From: Rhabdornis inornatus
Taxonomy: Eukaryota; Chordata; Aves; Passeriformes; Rhabdornithidae
Reading direction: 5' to 3'
NCBI GenBank assembly: GCA_013397075.1
Contig: VWZS01009726.1
Coordinates: 333,233-397,232 of the forward strand
DNA: 64,000 bases
Position 1 is the first letter of the stretch. Each line of letters starts with the position of its first letter. The position numbers and the translations under genes are program-made. Positions 13,604 through 25,843 of this stretch are shown piece after piece. The notes under the pieces are model-generated. The model worked only from the letters and a program-made list of their open reading frames with translations, had not been told where the DNA came from and did not search any database.

Positions 13604-13690
13604 CATAGATAGTCTGGGACAAGAAGGATTAGTCTGATGTGCACAACTCTGTCACATCAGACTAATCCTTCTTGTCCCAGACTATCTATG
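13604..13690. repeat. Perfect inverted repeat: 38-bp arms, 11-base loop
   Basis: Bases 13604-13641 and 13653-13690 are exact reverse complements, separated by 11 bases. Pairing stops at the next base on both the inner and outer sides. The transcript of either strand would fold into an uninterrupted 38-bp hairpin. No transposon ends or target duplications are visible next to it. Confidence 0.95.
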
Positions 13691-16248
13691 GGGCAGGCTG
13701 GGCTTTTTGGGCTGACCTTGTACTAGGTCTTGGATCCTCATGGAAGCAGCAACCACTGCTTTTAGAAGTGTCCATTGTACACACCATTCTTGGGAAATAC
13801 ACTTTATCTGCCTACAAAAAGAAAATGTCTTAGTTGTACAAGTCACCCATGAGTTCAAAGGATCAAAGGATATGGTTTCAGTCTAAAAATTATTCATTTA
13901 AGATTTCCATTTCACACTGTTTTGATATGTGTGGGTTTTTTCTTTGTAAACTATTTCTGTAAAAAAACATGTTTTCAGGGTTGAAAAAATTACTGGTTTC
14001 ATTTCAAACTGACAAGAATTAGACCTTCCATCAAAATCATTCTTTATCTGCAAAGAGATTGGTTTCGCTGTTTTGGAAATACAACACTTTTTGCAATAAA
14101 AGCATTTCATTTTGTCTTGAAAGCAGCAGTCAGCCTTTTAGGTTTGAATGCAGTATGCCATAGCACAAAAAAAAAAGGCCAAAATATAAAAGAATTGAGC
14201 TATTTATCTGGAGAAAAAATTGCAGTAAAACATTCTTTGGAACCAAGCAGGTAAGGAAAAGTATTTTGCTATAATAATAAAAGGACACATTTTCTTTCTG
14301 CTAAAGTTCCCTTGTCTTGTTTTGCTCACAGGATGTTAAAGTTTTCTCTCTAAAACTGGCATGTTTTAAAATCCTCATGATGTACTTCCCAGGAATTCAG
14401 AAACCATGAACACCCCTTTAAACTTAAAAAAAAAGCCACAGATGTTCAGCTTTTCTAAGAATTCAGCTGTTGGTTCCCTTAGGACTTTCAATACTTTTTA
14501 CATGACACTGATACAGTGATATGTAGGGAAACATGCAAAAGAATAAGAAAATACTTTTTGTACAGATAAGAGAGATGTTGTCTGCAAATGCCACATGTCC
14601 CTCAAGACATGCCCATGGTTCTGCACAATAAAATGTTTTACTAAAGAAGTTTACATAAATACAAAGTATACGAAGCATCTTCAGCTACTACTCAGCATGA
14701 CTCTTACTAATCTAGGAATACTAAAAATTTAAAAGCTTGATAACAATGGGAAGAAATAGAAGATACTAAATACTAGTTCATAAGCAGTCCTGACAGAACT
14801 CCAACAGATTCAAGAGATCTTTAAAAGAGAGGTGTATTTGATTCATAAACCTCTAAAAGGCTTTTTTGTAGCCAGAGAACTGTTTACAAACATATTTATG
14901 ACGGAATTCTGGACTGAATAATTGATATTTCACAGTTTACCTCTGTCAAACTTGAACTTAAACAAACAGTACATACAATAAGCAATTCATTCTGCTCTAT
15001 CAGCTGGAGTTGCATAGGTAAATACCAGAATTTTACTGCAGAAATGTTTTCAACTGAGACATGAGACTGTGGCCTTTTGAAAGACACATTCTCAATGAGG
15101 TTTTTTTTTTACAGGATGATCCCAGATCCTGACAATTCCACTGAAGCATCAGTAATGGAAATACTATCATTGAAAAACAGTGTTTTTGCACNTGTTTCTT
15201 TGTCAGTCTTTTTTATTTCTCCTCTATGACAATGAAAACAAGAAAATAAACGAACACATCCCTGGCTCTCAACCTCATTGATTTATTTGCAGCAGGAATG
15301 GACCTGACAGCCTACATCACACAACAAACTACATGTGGATTCCAAAGGCAATGAATAATCCCCTCTAGGCTCAGATGAAAACACATGCCTTGTTCCCATC
15401 CCTTCTATTGTCACTTTAAAATATGCATGACCATACTCTATGCTCAGCACTCAAAACATGGCAGCACTTACCGGTCCCAAACTCAAATTTTGTATGAGAA
15501 GACTGTGAAGAGAGATTCTGCCAGAGCAGACTCAGAATCACACGGCTGGTTTAGTGCAACTGGCAGTTCAAAATCGCTTTTGGGAGGCTTCTTTCCCCAG
15601 TGCTGCTGGCTGTTTTCTAATAGCTACACCACCTAATCCTAGGATATACTTTCTTCTGTCCTTCCACAGCCAAAAATAGTTGTTGTTGGGCAGGAGATCT
15701 CTGGATTCTGCCTGATTTTCTTCAAAATATCAAGACTTTTTGCAGTTTCAACAGGTCTGCCCAGTGCTGCTGAGAGGAGAACAGCCACTCTCCCACTGTG
15801 CCTGCCCAGACCCCTCCTCCTCTGGCTCTGGAATTCCCTGTGCACTTAACTGCCCAAACTGTCCAAAACCCCATGTTTGGCTTCCTCACATAACGTGATC
15901 CCATTAATTTAGCACAGTCTTTGATTACCTTTCACTGAGAAGCATTAGAAAAACATAAAACGATAAGATGCTTTTATCTTTGGTCTTCTCAGTTTTCAGT
16001 CTTTTCTGATGGTTTTTTCCACAGTTCAAGTCTCACCCTTTATCTTCTGTGGCTCAAGGGAAGCTGTTGGGATTTGACTGTCTGACGTCCTTAAGCAATA
16101 ATCCTGCTAATTCAGGAAGACTGTAACACAGCTGCAGAAGTGAAATATTAGCTCTAGCACCAGCATTTGAAACTGTGTTCAGCTCTCAGCCATAGCAATG
16201 TGTAGTGGAGAAAGCAAGCAAATGAGGAATAATCAAAAGATACAGTTA

Positions 16249-16267
16249 CACACACATACACACACAA
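16249..16267. repeat. Short (CA)n-like tract
   Basis: CA dinucleotides interrupted by one CATA, in intron 2. Confidence 0.7.
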
Positions 16268-17483
16268 AGAGATCGAAATCAAGAACACACAAAACACTAG
16301 AAATACAACAGGCAGCTCAGTAGGATCCCTACAATTACAGAAGATTTGAACAACTATGCACTACAGCTACACTAGAACTAAGAACTCTTAGCACAATTGA
16401 TCCTCACTTGCAACAAACCTGACCTTTGTCTCATTCTACTGGTAACACATAAACACAAATAAGTCAGTTGAACTGAATTTTCAGTCCTTCAGGTGCAACA
16501 TTTGTTAAAAATATACGTATATATACTAGCCCTTTTCAAACTGTAGAGAAATTATTTTTCCTCTACTGCCATAGATCTTTTAGAAACATCACACTCTGGA
16601 TTGCATGTGTGCCTATATATGTAAAAGAGACAGACACAGAGACTATCAGCCAATATTACTGATCCACTAACACACGTTCTTCACACATAAGGAATCCATA
16701 TGGATTTTTGGACAAGAGTGAAACCCACAACTGCAAATTACCTGTACGACTAATAGCCAACAAAAAAAAAAGATTCTAACACTAATATTAGTGACACTGA
16801 TACCCAGTAGCAAACACTGCCTCCTTGGTGACACACACCATCTGCATTTTTTAGGGCCACTCACAGAATTGCCAGCATTCGCAACCTGGGTTTCTGAACT
16901 GAAAGGCTCAACACACTTTCAGAATCAAACAGAACCCTTCATTCCTTTTGCTGAGAGGAAAAGTCTGAACAGCAAAATGTATGTCTAACATAACATCTCC
17001 CAAAGAAAAAATCTCTTTCCAGTCTGCACTCACCCTGCTGCCTTTTATTCTACACTCACAGTCTCATAACAATTTTTGGTGATATTTATGCAGAACCTAC
17101 CACAATGCCTGTGACTCAGACACACAGCACTACTGCCATGTGAATTATTACTCTTTATAACAATAACAGTAAAAATGAGTAATACTCCACATGAGGAAGG
17201 TTTATTTTATCGTTTAGGCTCCCTGTAGAGACATGGCTTGAAAAACAATCCAATAAACAATACTATGTACATTCATTTGCCACAATGGGATGCATATGTG
17301 GCTTTACAGACCTCCCTGTGAGCCTCAGAAACAAAAAAATCCATGTTACAGCCAAGCTACAAGATGTCATGGGCCACGTTTTACCTCTTGAGGAATCCAG
17401 CAAACTCTCTGTGTGGTAACCAAGGCACAGCTCATTATAAAAACATGCTTCCTATGGATCTCTGTGACTAGCCACCAATTAAG

Positions 17484-17512
17484 TTTTTTCTTTTTTTCTT
17501 TTTTTTTTTTTT
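17484..17512. repeat. Poly-T tract
   Basis: Three T runs separated by single C bases. On the minus (gene) strand it reads as poly-A with G interruptions. No retrocopy was recognised beside it. Confidence 0.85.
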
Positions 17513-17924
17513 AAATGCCTGCCAGAGTCCAGGATCTGTTAAACATATACTGATACACAATATACAGAGCAATCAGAACCACATTAGAAAGCCAGTCTAT
17601 AAATGAGACAATTGCCTGTGTATTCAAGTTTGCCTGCCTGTACTTCCACAGATGCACTGATCCAGGCCACTCTGGCCCTCCAGAACAGCAATCTATTAAT
17701 CTCCTCCCGAACTGTAACAAAGTCTGGAGTAAACCTTTTCATTCTTATTTTGCAACATTTACTAGTTTTCCAATACAGTATTTTATTCCCAGAAACATTT
17801 CACAATCCCTGTGCTGCAAATGAAACACAGTATTTTCGTGGATAATTAACACCAGGCATCTCTGTAAGGAGTGAAAGAATGTGTTTCATCACAGTACCCT
17901 CTTCCAAGAGGGCTTCCAAGGGGA

Positions 17925-17970
17925 CTTCTAATAGGAAAGCCCATGGACTGATTTCTAATAGGAAGGCCCA
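17925..17970. repeat. Imperfect 27-bp tandem duplication
   Basis: TTCTAATAGGAAAGCCCA at 17926-17943 is repeated as TTCTAATAGGAAGGCCCA at 17953-17970 with one change. It is a small intronic duplication. Confidence 0.75.
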
Positions 17971-20029
17971 GACAGAAAAAGAATCTGCAAGCATAATAGT
18001 GAAATGCACATGAGGAGTACATTTTGATTAATTCCTATTAGATTTCTATCCAAGTTCAGACCTATCCCCCTAGACCACAGTATCCTTCTACCAACATCTG
18101 GGATTTCAAAAACACATCCATTTAATAAATGCCATTTTTTGTAATTCACCATCAAAAAAGAACATGGTTTTACAAATTTGAAGGAGCACACAGAAAACAT
18201 TATTATGTTCAAAGATCCTGCTGAAAAATACCTCACAGTATTTTCATTCTGTGTCCAGGTAAGTACTCTTGTGACTGCCTCCTCATGGTGTAATTATCCT
18301 TCTGACAGCCCTTCCATCAGCACTGGATGTCTCAGTTGTCCATTTGGACACGACTAAACAAATGAAAATGTTGGGGAAGTCAGTGGTATTGCCATCATGT
18401 TTTGTTTTCATGGGCTATAGGCAGGAATCAAGTAACAAACTTTATGCTTCTGCTCCACATACTTTGAACATTGCTGTAGCAGAATTGTACCTCTCTGAGT
18501 CTGCCATCCAAGAACTACATAAAACTATCTGCTGAGCTAAATCTCAATCATATATTTTGGAAGGACAAGGACTGATTCTGAGGGCTGATAGTCTGAGGTG
18601 ATGAAGCCTTTACAGAAGAATTGTAGGCATCAGGGTGATTTAAGGTAGTGTTCAGGCAGGTCACCTCACTACAAGTGTCTAATGACACTTGAGATCTGGA
18701 CTCTGGTGGGATGGACTTCATGACAGAGGCTCTGTTCTCTTCAAGCAGATATTCCAGGCATCCTTACATCTCTGGTGTATTTCCCAAATGCTTCTGGGGT
18801 CAGTGCTCGATGTAGGATTCCAGGCTAAATTGCTGTGGGGTGGTAAATGGTGAGTCAAGATGGAGATAAGCCAGAAAGTTTCTAACTTTCTGAAAAGGCA
18901 ATGTTTAAGTCATATTGGTGCAAGAAATAACCTTAAAGTCTTCCTTCCTTTCTGCTTTGCTCCTTCTAACACTGAATGTTGCTGAACAATATGGCAGGCA
19001 TAGCAGAATGAAGCCCTTCCCCTCACTGAGACACCAAAGCATCTTTGAAAATTCAGAGACTGGAAGGCATGTGAGTGGTCAAGCCCACAGAGAGGGCTGG
19101 GGAGCAAAAAGAGCTACTACACGAAGACCTTGAGCTCATGTGAAGTTCTGCTGCTGGTTCCCAGAAAAAAACCCAGTGAGAGTATTGCAATCTGCAGTGA
19201 ACAGACAAGCCCATGGTTTCGATATAATTTTGTGGCACTGGAGGACAGCTGAATGTCTTGTCAGGAAGGTCTTTTGAAAAAAGGTGTTTTTCTGATCTTC
19301 TGAGAAACTATTGAGCCTCACAAGAGGAATGTCCTATAACTTTCAAAGTTTGAGAGTGTGATTTAAGAGACAGACAAAGACCCAGTGATGACTCCAGACA
19401 GAACAATTTAGCTTGACAGAAGAAGTTCCCTCAAGATGACTTTTTTTTGTTGTTCTTAATAATGGATTCATTCAATAGCCAGGAGGAAAAATAGTTTCAA
19501 AACCTTCCATGGTAGTTCAATGCACCAAAACCCACTTGCTTGTACCTATGGGGAGTACTAAATCATGAAGGTTCAAGAAAGGGACTTCATTTTTCTTCTT
19601 GAACTAGAAAGAAACAGCTTTCCTCCCCAGACAATAACTGCCTCTGGGCAGTTCAATTAAAGATCTCTAATCTTCTGGCGCTGACTAGTCATGTTTGCCC
19701 ATCCCTATTCTTCACCGACAAAACTTTTGTTACCATTGTGATCAGCAGCACTCACTCTGTCTGAGGTAAAGACACTAATTTCTTTTAATCTGCAACACAC
19801 AGAATGCAATATTGGTAGTCGTATTTTTTTTTATTCCAACTTATGCAAGTCTGACTTGCATTCTGATGCAATACATGCGATAATGAATAACAGAGTTAAA
19901 TCAATTGCTCTTATGCCACATCATCAAGCTTTCAACACTGACATGAAACAAAAAGGAGTTCAAGAACATCGTGAGGAGTCACTAGGTGTAGTACTACAGG
20001 AGAAGGAAATATATTCCTTGGTCACAGCT

Positions 20030-20100
20030 GGCCACCAGTTCAAATCCTGACCAAATACCCATAAGCAGTTACTGTGCAATAATGACCTTGTTTATGCTGA
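20030..20100 (+). mobile_element. Possible old tRNA-derived SINE fragment (MIR-like)
   Basis: CCAGTTCAAATCCTGACC contains a good pol III B-box (GTTCAAATCC), followed by TTACTGTGCAATAATGACCTTG, loosely like the core of MIR-type SINEs. No convincing A-box was found. This is weak and based on a short match. Confidence 0.25.
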
Positions 20101-23100
20101 GGTTCTTTTCTCAGCTATACTATACAGTAAACTGAGAGAGTTCACTGTAAATCTTGTCGAATAAATTCCCATCAGTGGGAACTGGACTCTGGTGACTGGA
20201 CTCACGACTACACTCAGGGGGTCAGTGATCCCAAGCTGAGACACAAGTTGGAAGTTTAAATTTGAAAGAGAAGAGAGATTGCTGGAAGTGAAAGGAAAGG
20301 AATTCATGCCACCATCAGTCCACATTATGCAGCAAGGCGACTGCAGAGTCTTCAGCAGCAGCTCTTAAGTAACTCAGAAGATACTCTACAGCAGAACCAA
20401 GGAACATCGATCAATTTTGTGGCTACATGCTAGACGATTACAGAACAACTGTCAAGGAAACTATTATTTAATCATGTAAACCAATGTCCTGCATTAGAAA
20501 AGAGGCCACATATTGACTACTTTTAGGGAGGTTTTTCATTGTCAATTTTATCCCATTGGCCCTTGGATGAGTTAAATTGCACAGAAAGAAGTGCCCTGCA
20601 AGTGCCCTCTTCACTGATCCTGTAAGTCTGGACAAGCTGAGAAGGGGACAGAGTCATATTCCATCCAATACATCTCATTTACAGTGACCTCAGATACCAT
20701 TGCAGTATTCTGTGTTACACTGCAGCCTTCTTTCTGCCACACTGGTGAATATCACCTCTACTGAGCTGCAAAAACCTGAGTGCTGCCAAGTCTGTATTGC
20801 TGTGTGCAGTTCACACAACTGGGGCACAACATCTTCATTTAACTTATGTAAAATTTGGCATGTGTACTTAACACTGCAGCCCTACATGCAGAACTGAGAA
20901 TATTCTCTATGGTATAGAGATATTCAAATCACCACATGAGGAATGGAAGGAGATTCTGGAATATGTTTAATTTCTAAATTATGATCATTTGCAGTAACTC
21001 TTCATTCATCAAACTAATGAAACATTTAAAACCACAAAGCACTGGAAGCAAAATATTAAGAGTATTTAATTGAAAAACACATATCTAAATATTCTCATTA
21101 ATTTATGTAACTGAATGTCTTTATGGATTTTTTTCCCCCATAGCTTTCTGATACTTTCTGCTTGTAATCTAGGTTTTATGAATTTACTATTTTCATTTAT
21201 TTCCTTTTGATGACCATTTCATAATATTGAAGTTACAGTGGCAATACCAGTGAATAAAATATGGACCAGACAGTTGAGTGTGGTTCTTATGCCTCTGTGT
21301 AAAATTTTGCTGCTGTGAATAACACTACTCAAAGAATACTACCTCCCTGTACTGTATTCCTACACCTCACAAAGCAGTCCTGTAAGACATTTAATTCTTC
21401 CATTCCATTCCAATACAGCTGAATTACAATGTTCATTTTTGTCAGCAAATTGTAGGTATAATGAAAAAAACACCACAACAAAGCAGTTTATAAAAATGAC
21501 ACTGCAAAACACTAAAAGATTTTAACCCCGAAATAATGTCATTTAATCTGTATTGTTTTTACTAATTCATGTAGATTATGTTTATCATATGTGCCCTCTT
21601 GGTACAGTTTAGAGCACATAGTGCTGCATATACTATGTCAATTCTCAAAGCTGAATGGGACCCCATTCACCATTCATTTATGGGACCCCATAAAGCAGAT
21701 AAAGCCAGGAAACACTACCCCTTCAGACCATTCTGTTTCTTGAAGTTAGATTCTTAACATAAGAGATGTGTAAGACTATGAAAGCACAGCCAGAGTCTGC
21801 ACAAATTTTTCATTTGCCCGAGATTGCTGGAAAACTGAAACATGAAATCTGAGATTTGCCTGCTTTTGTTTTCCAACACTGTTATCTTAGATGCCAAGAA
21901 GAATATGATACCTTTATGAAAACTGTCCTTCTTCAAGGCGTGCATGCATGATGGGGAATTCAATCACAGAGAACTCTGCCAGTGCTTTCCAGAGCACAGA
22001 TAGCCTGTGCTTGGAGCAAGGTTTAAAGAGTATGGTCTTGTCAGTGGGGTGCAGGACAATTCCATTAAAAAGGGGAGGCAATCCTTAGTTTCATGTGAGT
22101 GGAAAACACAAACACATTCCTCCCCCAAAGTACAGTGCCAATAAAGCTGTTATGTACTATGTAGTGTAGCAGATAAAAATCATTCTTCTCTCGTGTACTG
22201 GATTCTGCAGTGCTACAAAAATACTTTGGAGCTAAACACTATGTCCTCAAAGCCCTCCTTGCGGGTCCTTATTGTCCTGCAGAATCCTTTCCTAGACAGT
22301 TGCAACAGCAGCCAAAACCTAATGTTTATTTATCCCTTTCAAACCCTCTTCCCTCACTCCTTTCTAAGACTCCTCACCAGCCTTCCAGTAATTGCAACCT
22401 GAAGTCAGCAAACAGCAGCTAAACTGGGATTAATGCAGTGTCCCACACAGCCCATGCTTGCCTTGAATTTCTGGCTGCTCCTGGAGCACAAGTGCTGATT
22501 AGACAAATGGGACTTTTCCTGGCTATTTAGGAATTCTAACTGGTTTTAAAACAGCAATATGGGTAAAACTGTACACAGACTTAGTGACAAGGTCTTCTCT
22601 GCCAGTTGCATGCAACAGACTTTTCAGGGTACTACTTAAATTCTTCCCCTTAATTCCACTAATTCCATCAGTCAAAATTAAGTTTTCACCTGAAAACAGT
22701 ATTATGTTTTAGTCCAAATTATGTCAGCTTTACTTTGCCAGTGCAATAACTTCACAGACTGGTGATAAAAGATACTAGGATCATGTTAGAAACTCCATTC
22801 ATATGAAGTGTAGTTTGTCCAAACAATTAAGTGCTAAATAACCATCAGAATGGCTTTTTTGTCCTAATAACCCTGTTCATGTTCCAAATTCCAGTGCCCA
22901 TGTGTAATCATTCCAGCAAAGTTGCAGCTTATTGCAGCTATACCTAATATGGCATTGAGCTCCAGATTTTGGACCACTGCACTGTGCTTATAGGCTATTT
23001 CTGAATAAAATCCTCCTTGTCAGCCAAAATATAAAATGAAAAGAAAAAGCAGGGGCACATTCCACTTTGGTTTTTTGCATTAACTCAATTTTTTCCCAAC

Positions 23101-23193
23101 ACGATCAACAGTTCCTCAAGCCCTACGCAAGTATTTACTAACATTTCTTTAAACATCAACATACAATTCATGGGCACATCACAAATATAAACC

Positions 23194-23211
23194 AAAAAAA
23201 AAAAAAAAAAA
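23194..23211. repeat. Poly-A run of 18
   Basis: Uninterrupted A18 on the plus strand. No recognisable processed pseudogene precedes it. Confidence 0.9.
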
Positions 23212-25814
23212 GCAAGCCCTGATAACATATCAGTTTTTTGGTTGTTTGTTTTTATATCAAAACTGTAATGGAAGCTGACAGGAACTGAACATCCAAATAC
23301 TTGGGATTTTTGACAGAAGAATAAATGAACTCTCTGATACTTTATAAAAAATGTTTTAAAGTAGTGAGCACATCTGATTTTCATCTCTCTGTATTAAGTT
23401 AGTATATATAAAACAGGATATTACTACCACATTAACCAATTTAGCTTTGTGAAAAATTCATGCATTTTTGTCACACTAATGAGCACAAAAAAATTTGAAA
23501 GAACTACCTAAGTCTGTTCACAAAAAAAAACAACAAAAAACCAAACATGTTCTCATCAAACAAAACACAGTAAGCAATGAGAAACTGTTGAATTAGCAAC
23601 AATTAAGTGCCATTATGAAGACTTGAAAGAACCCAATACAGAAAGCATTTATGACCAAGTGTTTCAAAGATCTCATACGACACACACCCTTGATTCAATA
23701 CTACTTGTAACAGAAACACTGCAGCAGGCATTTCTCAACCCAAAAGCTGCTAAGGTGGATTTCTTCAATAAAACCCTTTTTTTATTTGCTGTGCATTCTT
23801 CCCACATGTTGCCATCTTTTGCAGGAGTGATATATTTGACAAGTACACCATGCTTACTGCTCCAAAGCATCTTCCACCAATAATAAAGGGCATACAGCAG
23901 AATGGAAATTACCACGTAGCATGGAGTGGCAACTATTAAAAAAAATAGAACCAAAACCATAAAGAAAACAAAGCACACACAATCCACCAAGAACAGTGCT
24001 TTAACACAACTGTTCTAATTCTCAGTAATAGAATTATAGGATTGTAAAAAAGACCATACATATGGCTTTCCAGTACCTGCTGCTCACAAACACATTAAAT
24101 CTGCAAAATCTTATTTCTGAAAGCTCAAAAGAATGCAGGACAGTGAGTCTGCTTCCTAAAGACTGAGCTTTAAAAAGCTTTGAAAGTACATCTAGACATA
24201 ACTAGGCACTCATCAAACAAACTTCCGGATACAATAATCCTTTTTTGTTGCCATTTTGGATCTGTTTTTCTCCTAATTTATTTTGCATGCAATCAGCATC
24301 CTATTCCTGGAACCTGAAGAGAGTTTTTCTAGGGCACTTGACAGCTTTCAATAAAATTTCTCCTAAAGAAGAAAATGAAGCAGTTCTTCTCACCAGATTT
24401 ACCTACAGTTCTTTAACTCAGTTTACTTTGACGCAACCAGAACCAGGGGAGTCCTAAATAAAAGTTTCCAGCAAGTGAAAGCTGATAGAAAAGAAACAGA
24501 TTCCTCCCCTGTTGCATCACTCATGTCATTTTTTCTTTGTGCACACTTTTTCCTGTGCTCAGACTGTGCCACCCAACCACACACCTCATCTACACCTTGG
24601 TCCTAGAAACCTTCTTCCTCTCCCAGGAACTCCAGTAACTGACTGTGAAGGGACACTTCTGTTCAAATTCACCACCTGTGAGAAGGACAGTGCTTCTCAA
24701 CCTCACCAAAAAAGATTTTTAAAGAACAAACAATGATGATGGATAAGGTGTCCTTAGAGACAGAAAGAGAATACCTGAATATCTTCAGGTCTCAGATGCA
24801 ATTCTAAACTCGAACCAGTTCTCTCTAGCTGCTTACATTTGGGATGAGTCAGATCCAAATGCATTCCAGATGAAGGACTGGAAAAAACACTTGTGGTAAT
24901 ATCCTTCAGAAAGAGTCTAATCAAATTTTTAGCTGCACATGGTAGTGGAAAAATCCTAGAAAAACTGCCTTCGATGAAAATTTGCCTTTGGCAAAGAAAC
25001 ACAAAAGCTCAGAAGGATAAAACTGGTTCACTCACTTAAACACCGTGGAAGCAGCAGGAATACCTGCACAGAACCGCCACCTTGCACCTACAGCAAGAAT
25101 GAAGGTGCAAAGGCTACTGAAAATAAGAGACATTACTTATTTCTAATGGTCTTTCTAAAGAAGAAATGGTTACATGTTGCATCAGTGGAGATTTCTCATC
25201 AATCTTAACCAGACAAAAGGAAAAGGCAAGTTTCAGTAAGTAGCACAGTCATCCAACAGATCTTTATAACCAGCTACCACACACCCACAAACCCTACATT
25301 TGCAGGGAAATGACACACCTTTGGTCTCTCCTGTTGCATGACCAACATATTTGGGATTGTAATCTGAATATCTACATAGAAATAACAAAACTCTGAAAAA
25401 AGACTGAAAGAACTCAAATTGTGCCAGTAAATATTATCTTTAGATGTTCAACTGAAGCAGTGACGATGAAACTAACCCCCCTCTGTGGGATTAGGATGGA
25501 TCTTCCTCACATCAAACTGTCAAGGAATATCTGAAAGGAAACAACACCACTTTCTGCAACACAGCAAAATTACAAGAATCATCTGGATATACCAAATAAA
25601 TTCCCACACTTATGGTATTCCAGGTACTTCGGGACTCCTTGGTCTCCCTTTTGTATCAGCAGCACATGGACATTTAGCTTCCTAATGCTAAACACTGTCA
25701 AAACACATCTAAATGGGTGATATTTAAGGGAAGAATCTGATACATTAATTCAAGCAGACATGTTGCATTATCTCTGTAGGCCACATGAATCAACTGGTAT
25801 CACTTTGAGCCAAA

Positions 25815-25843
25815 AACAAACAAACAAACAAACAAACAAACAC
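25815..25843. repeat. (AAAC)n microsatellite
   Basis: About seven copies of ACAA/CAAA in intron 2, followed by a C run. Confidence 0.9.
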
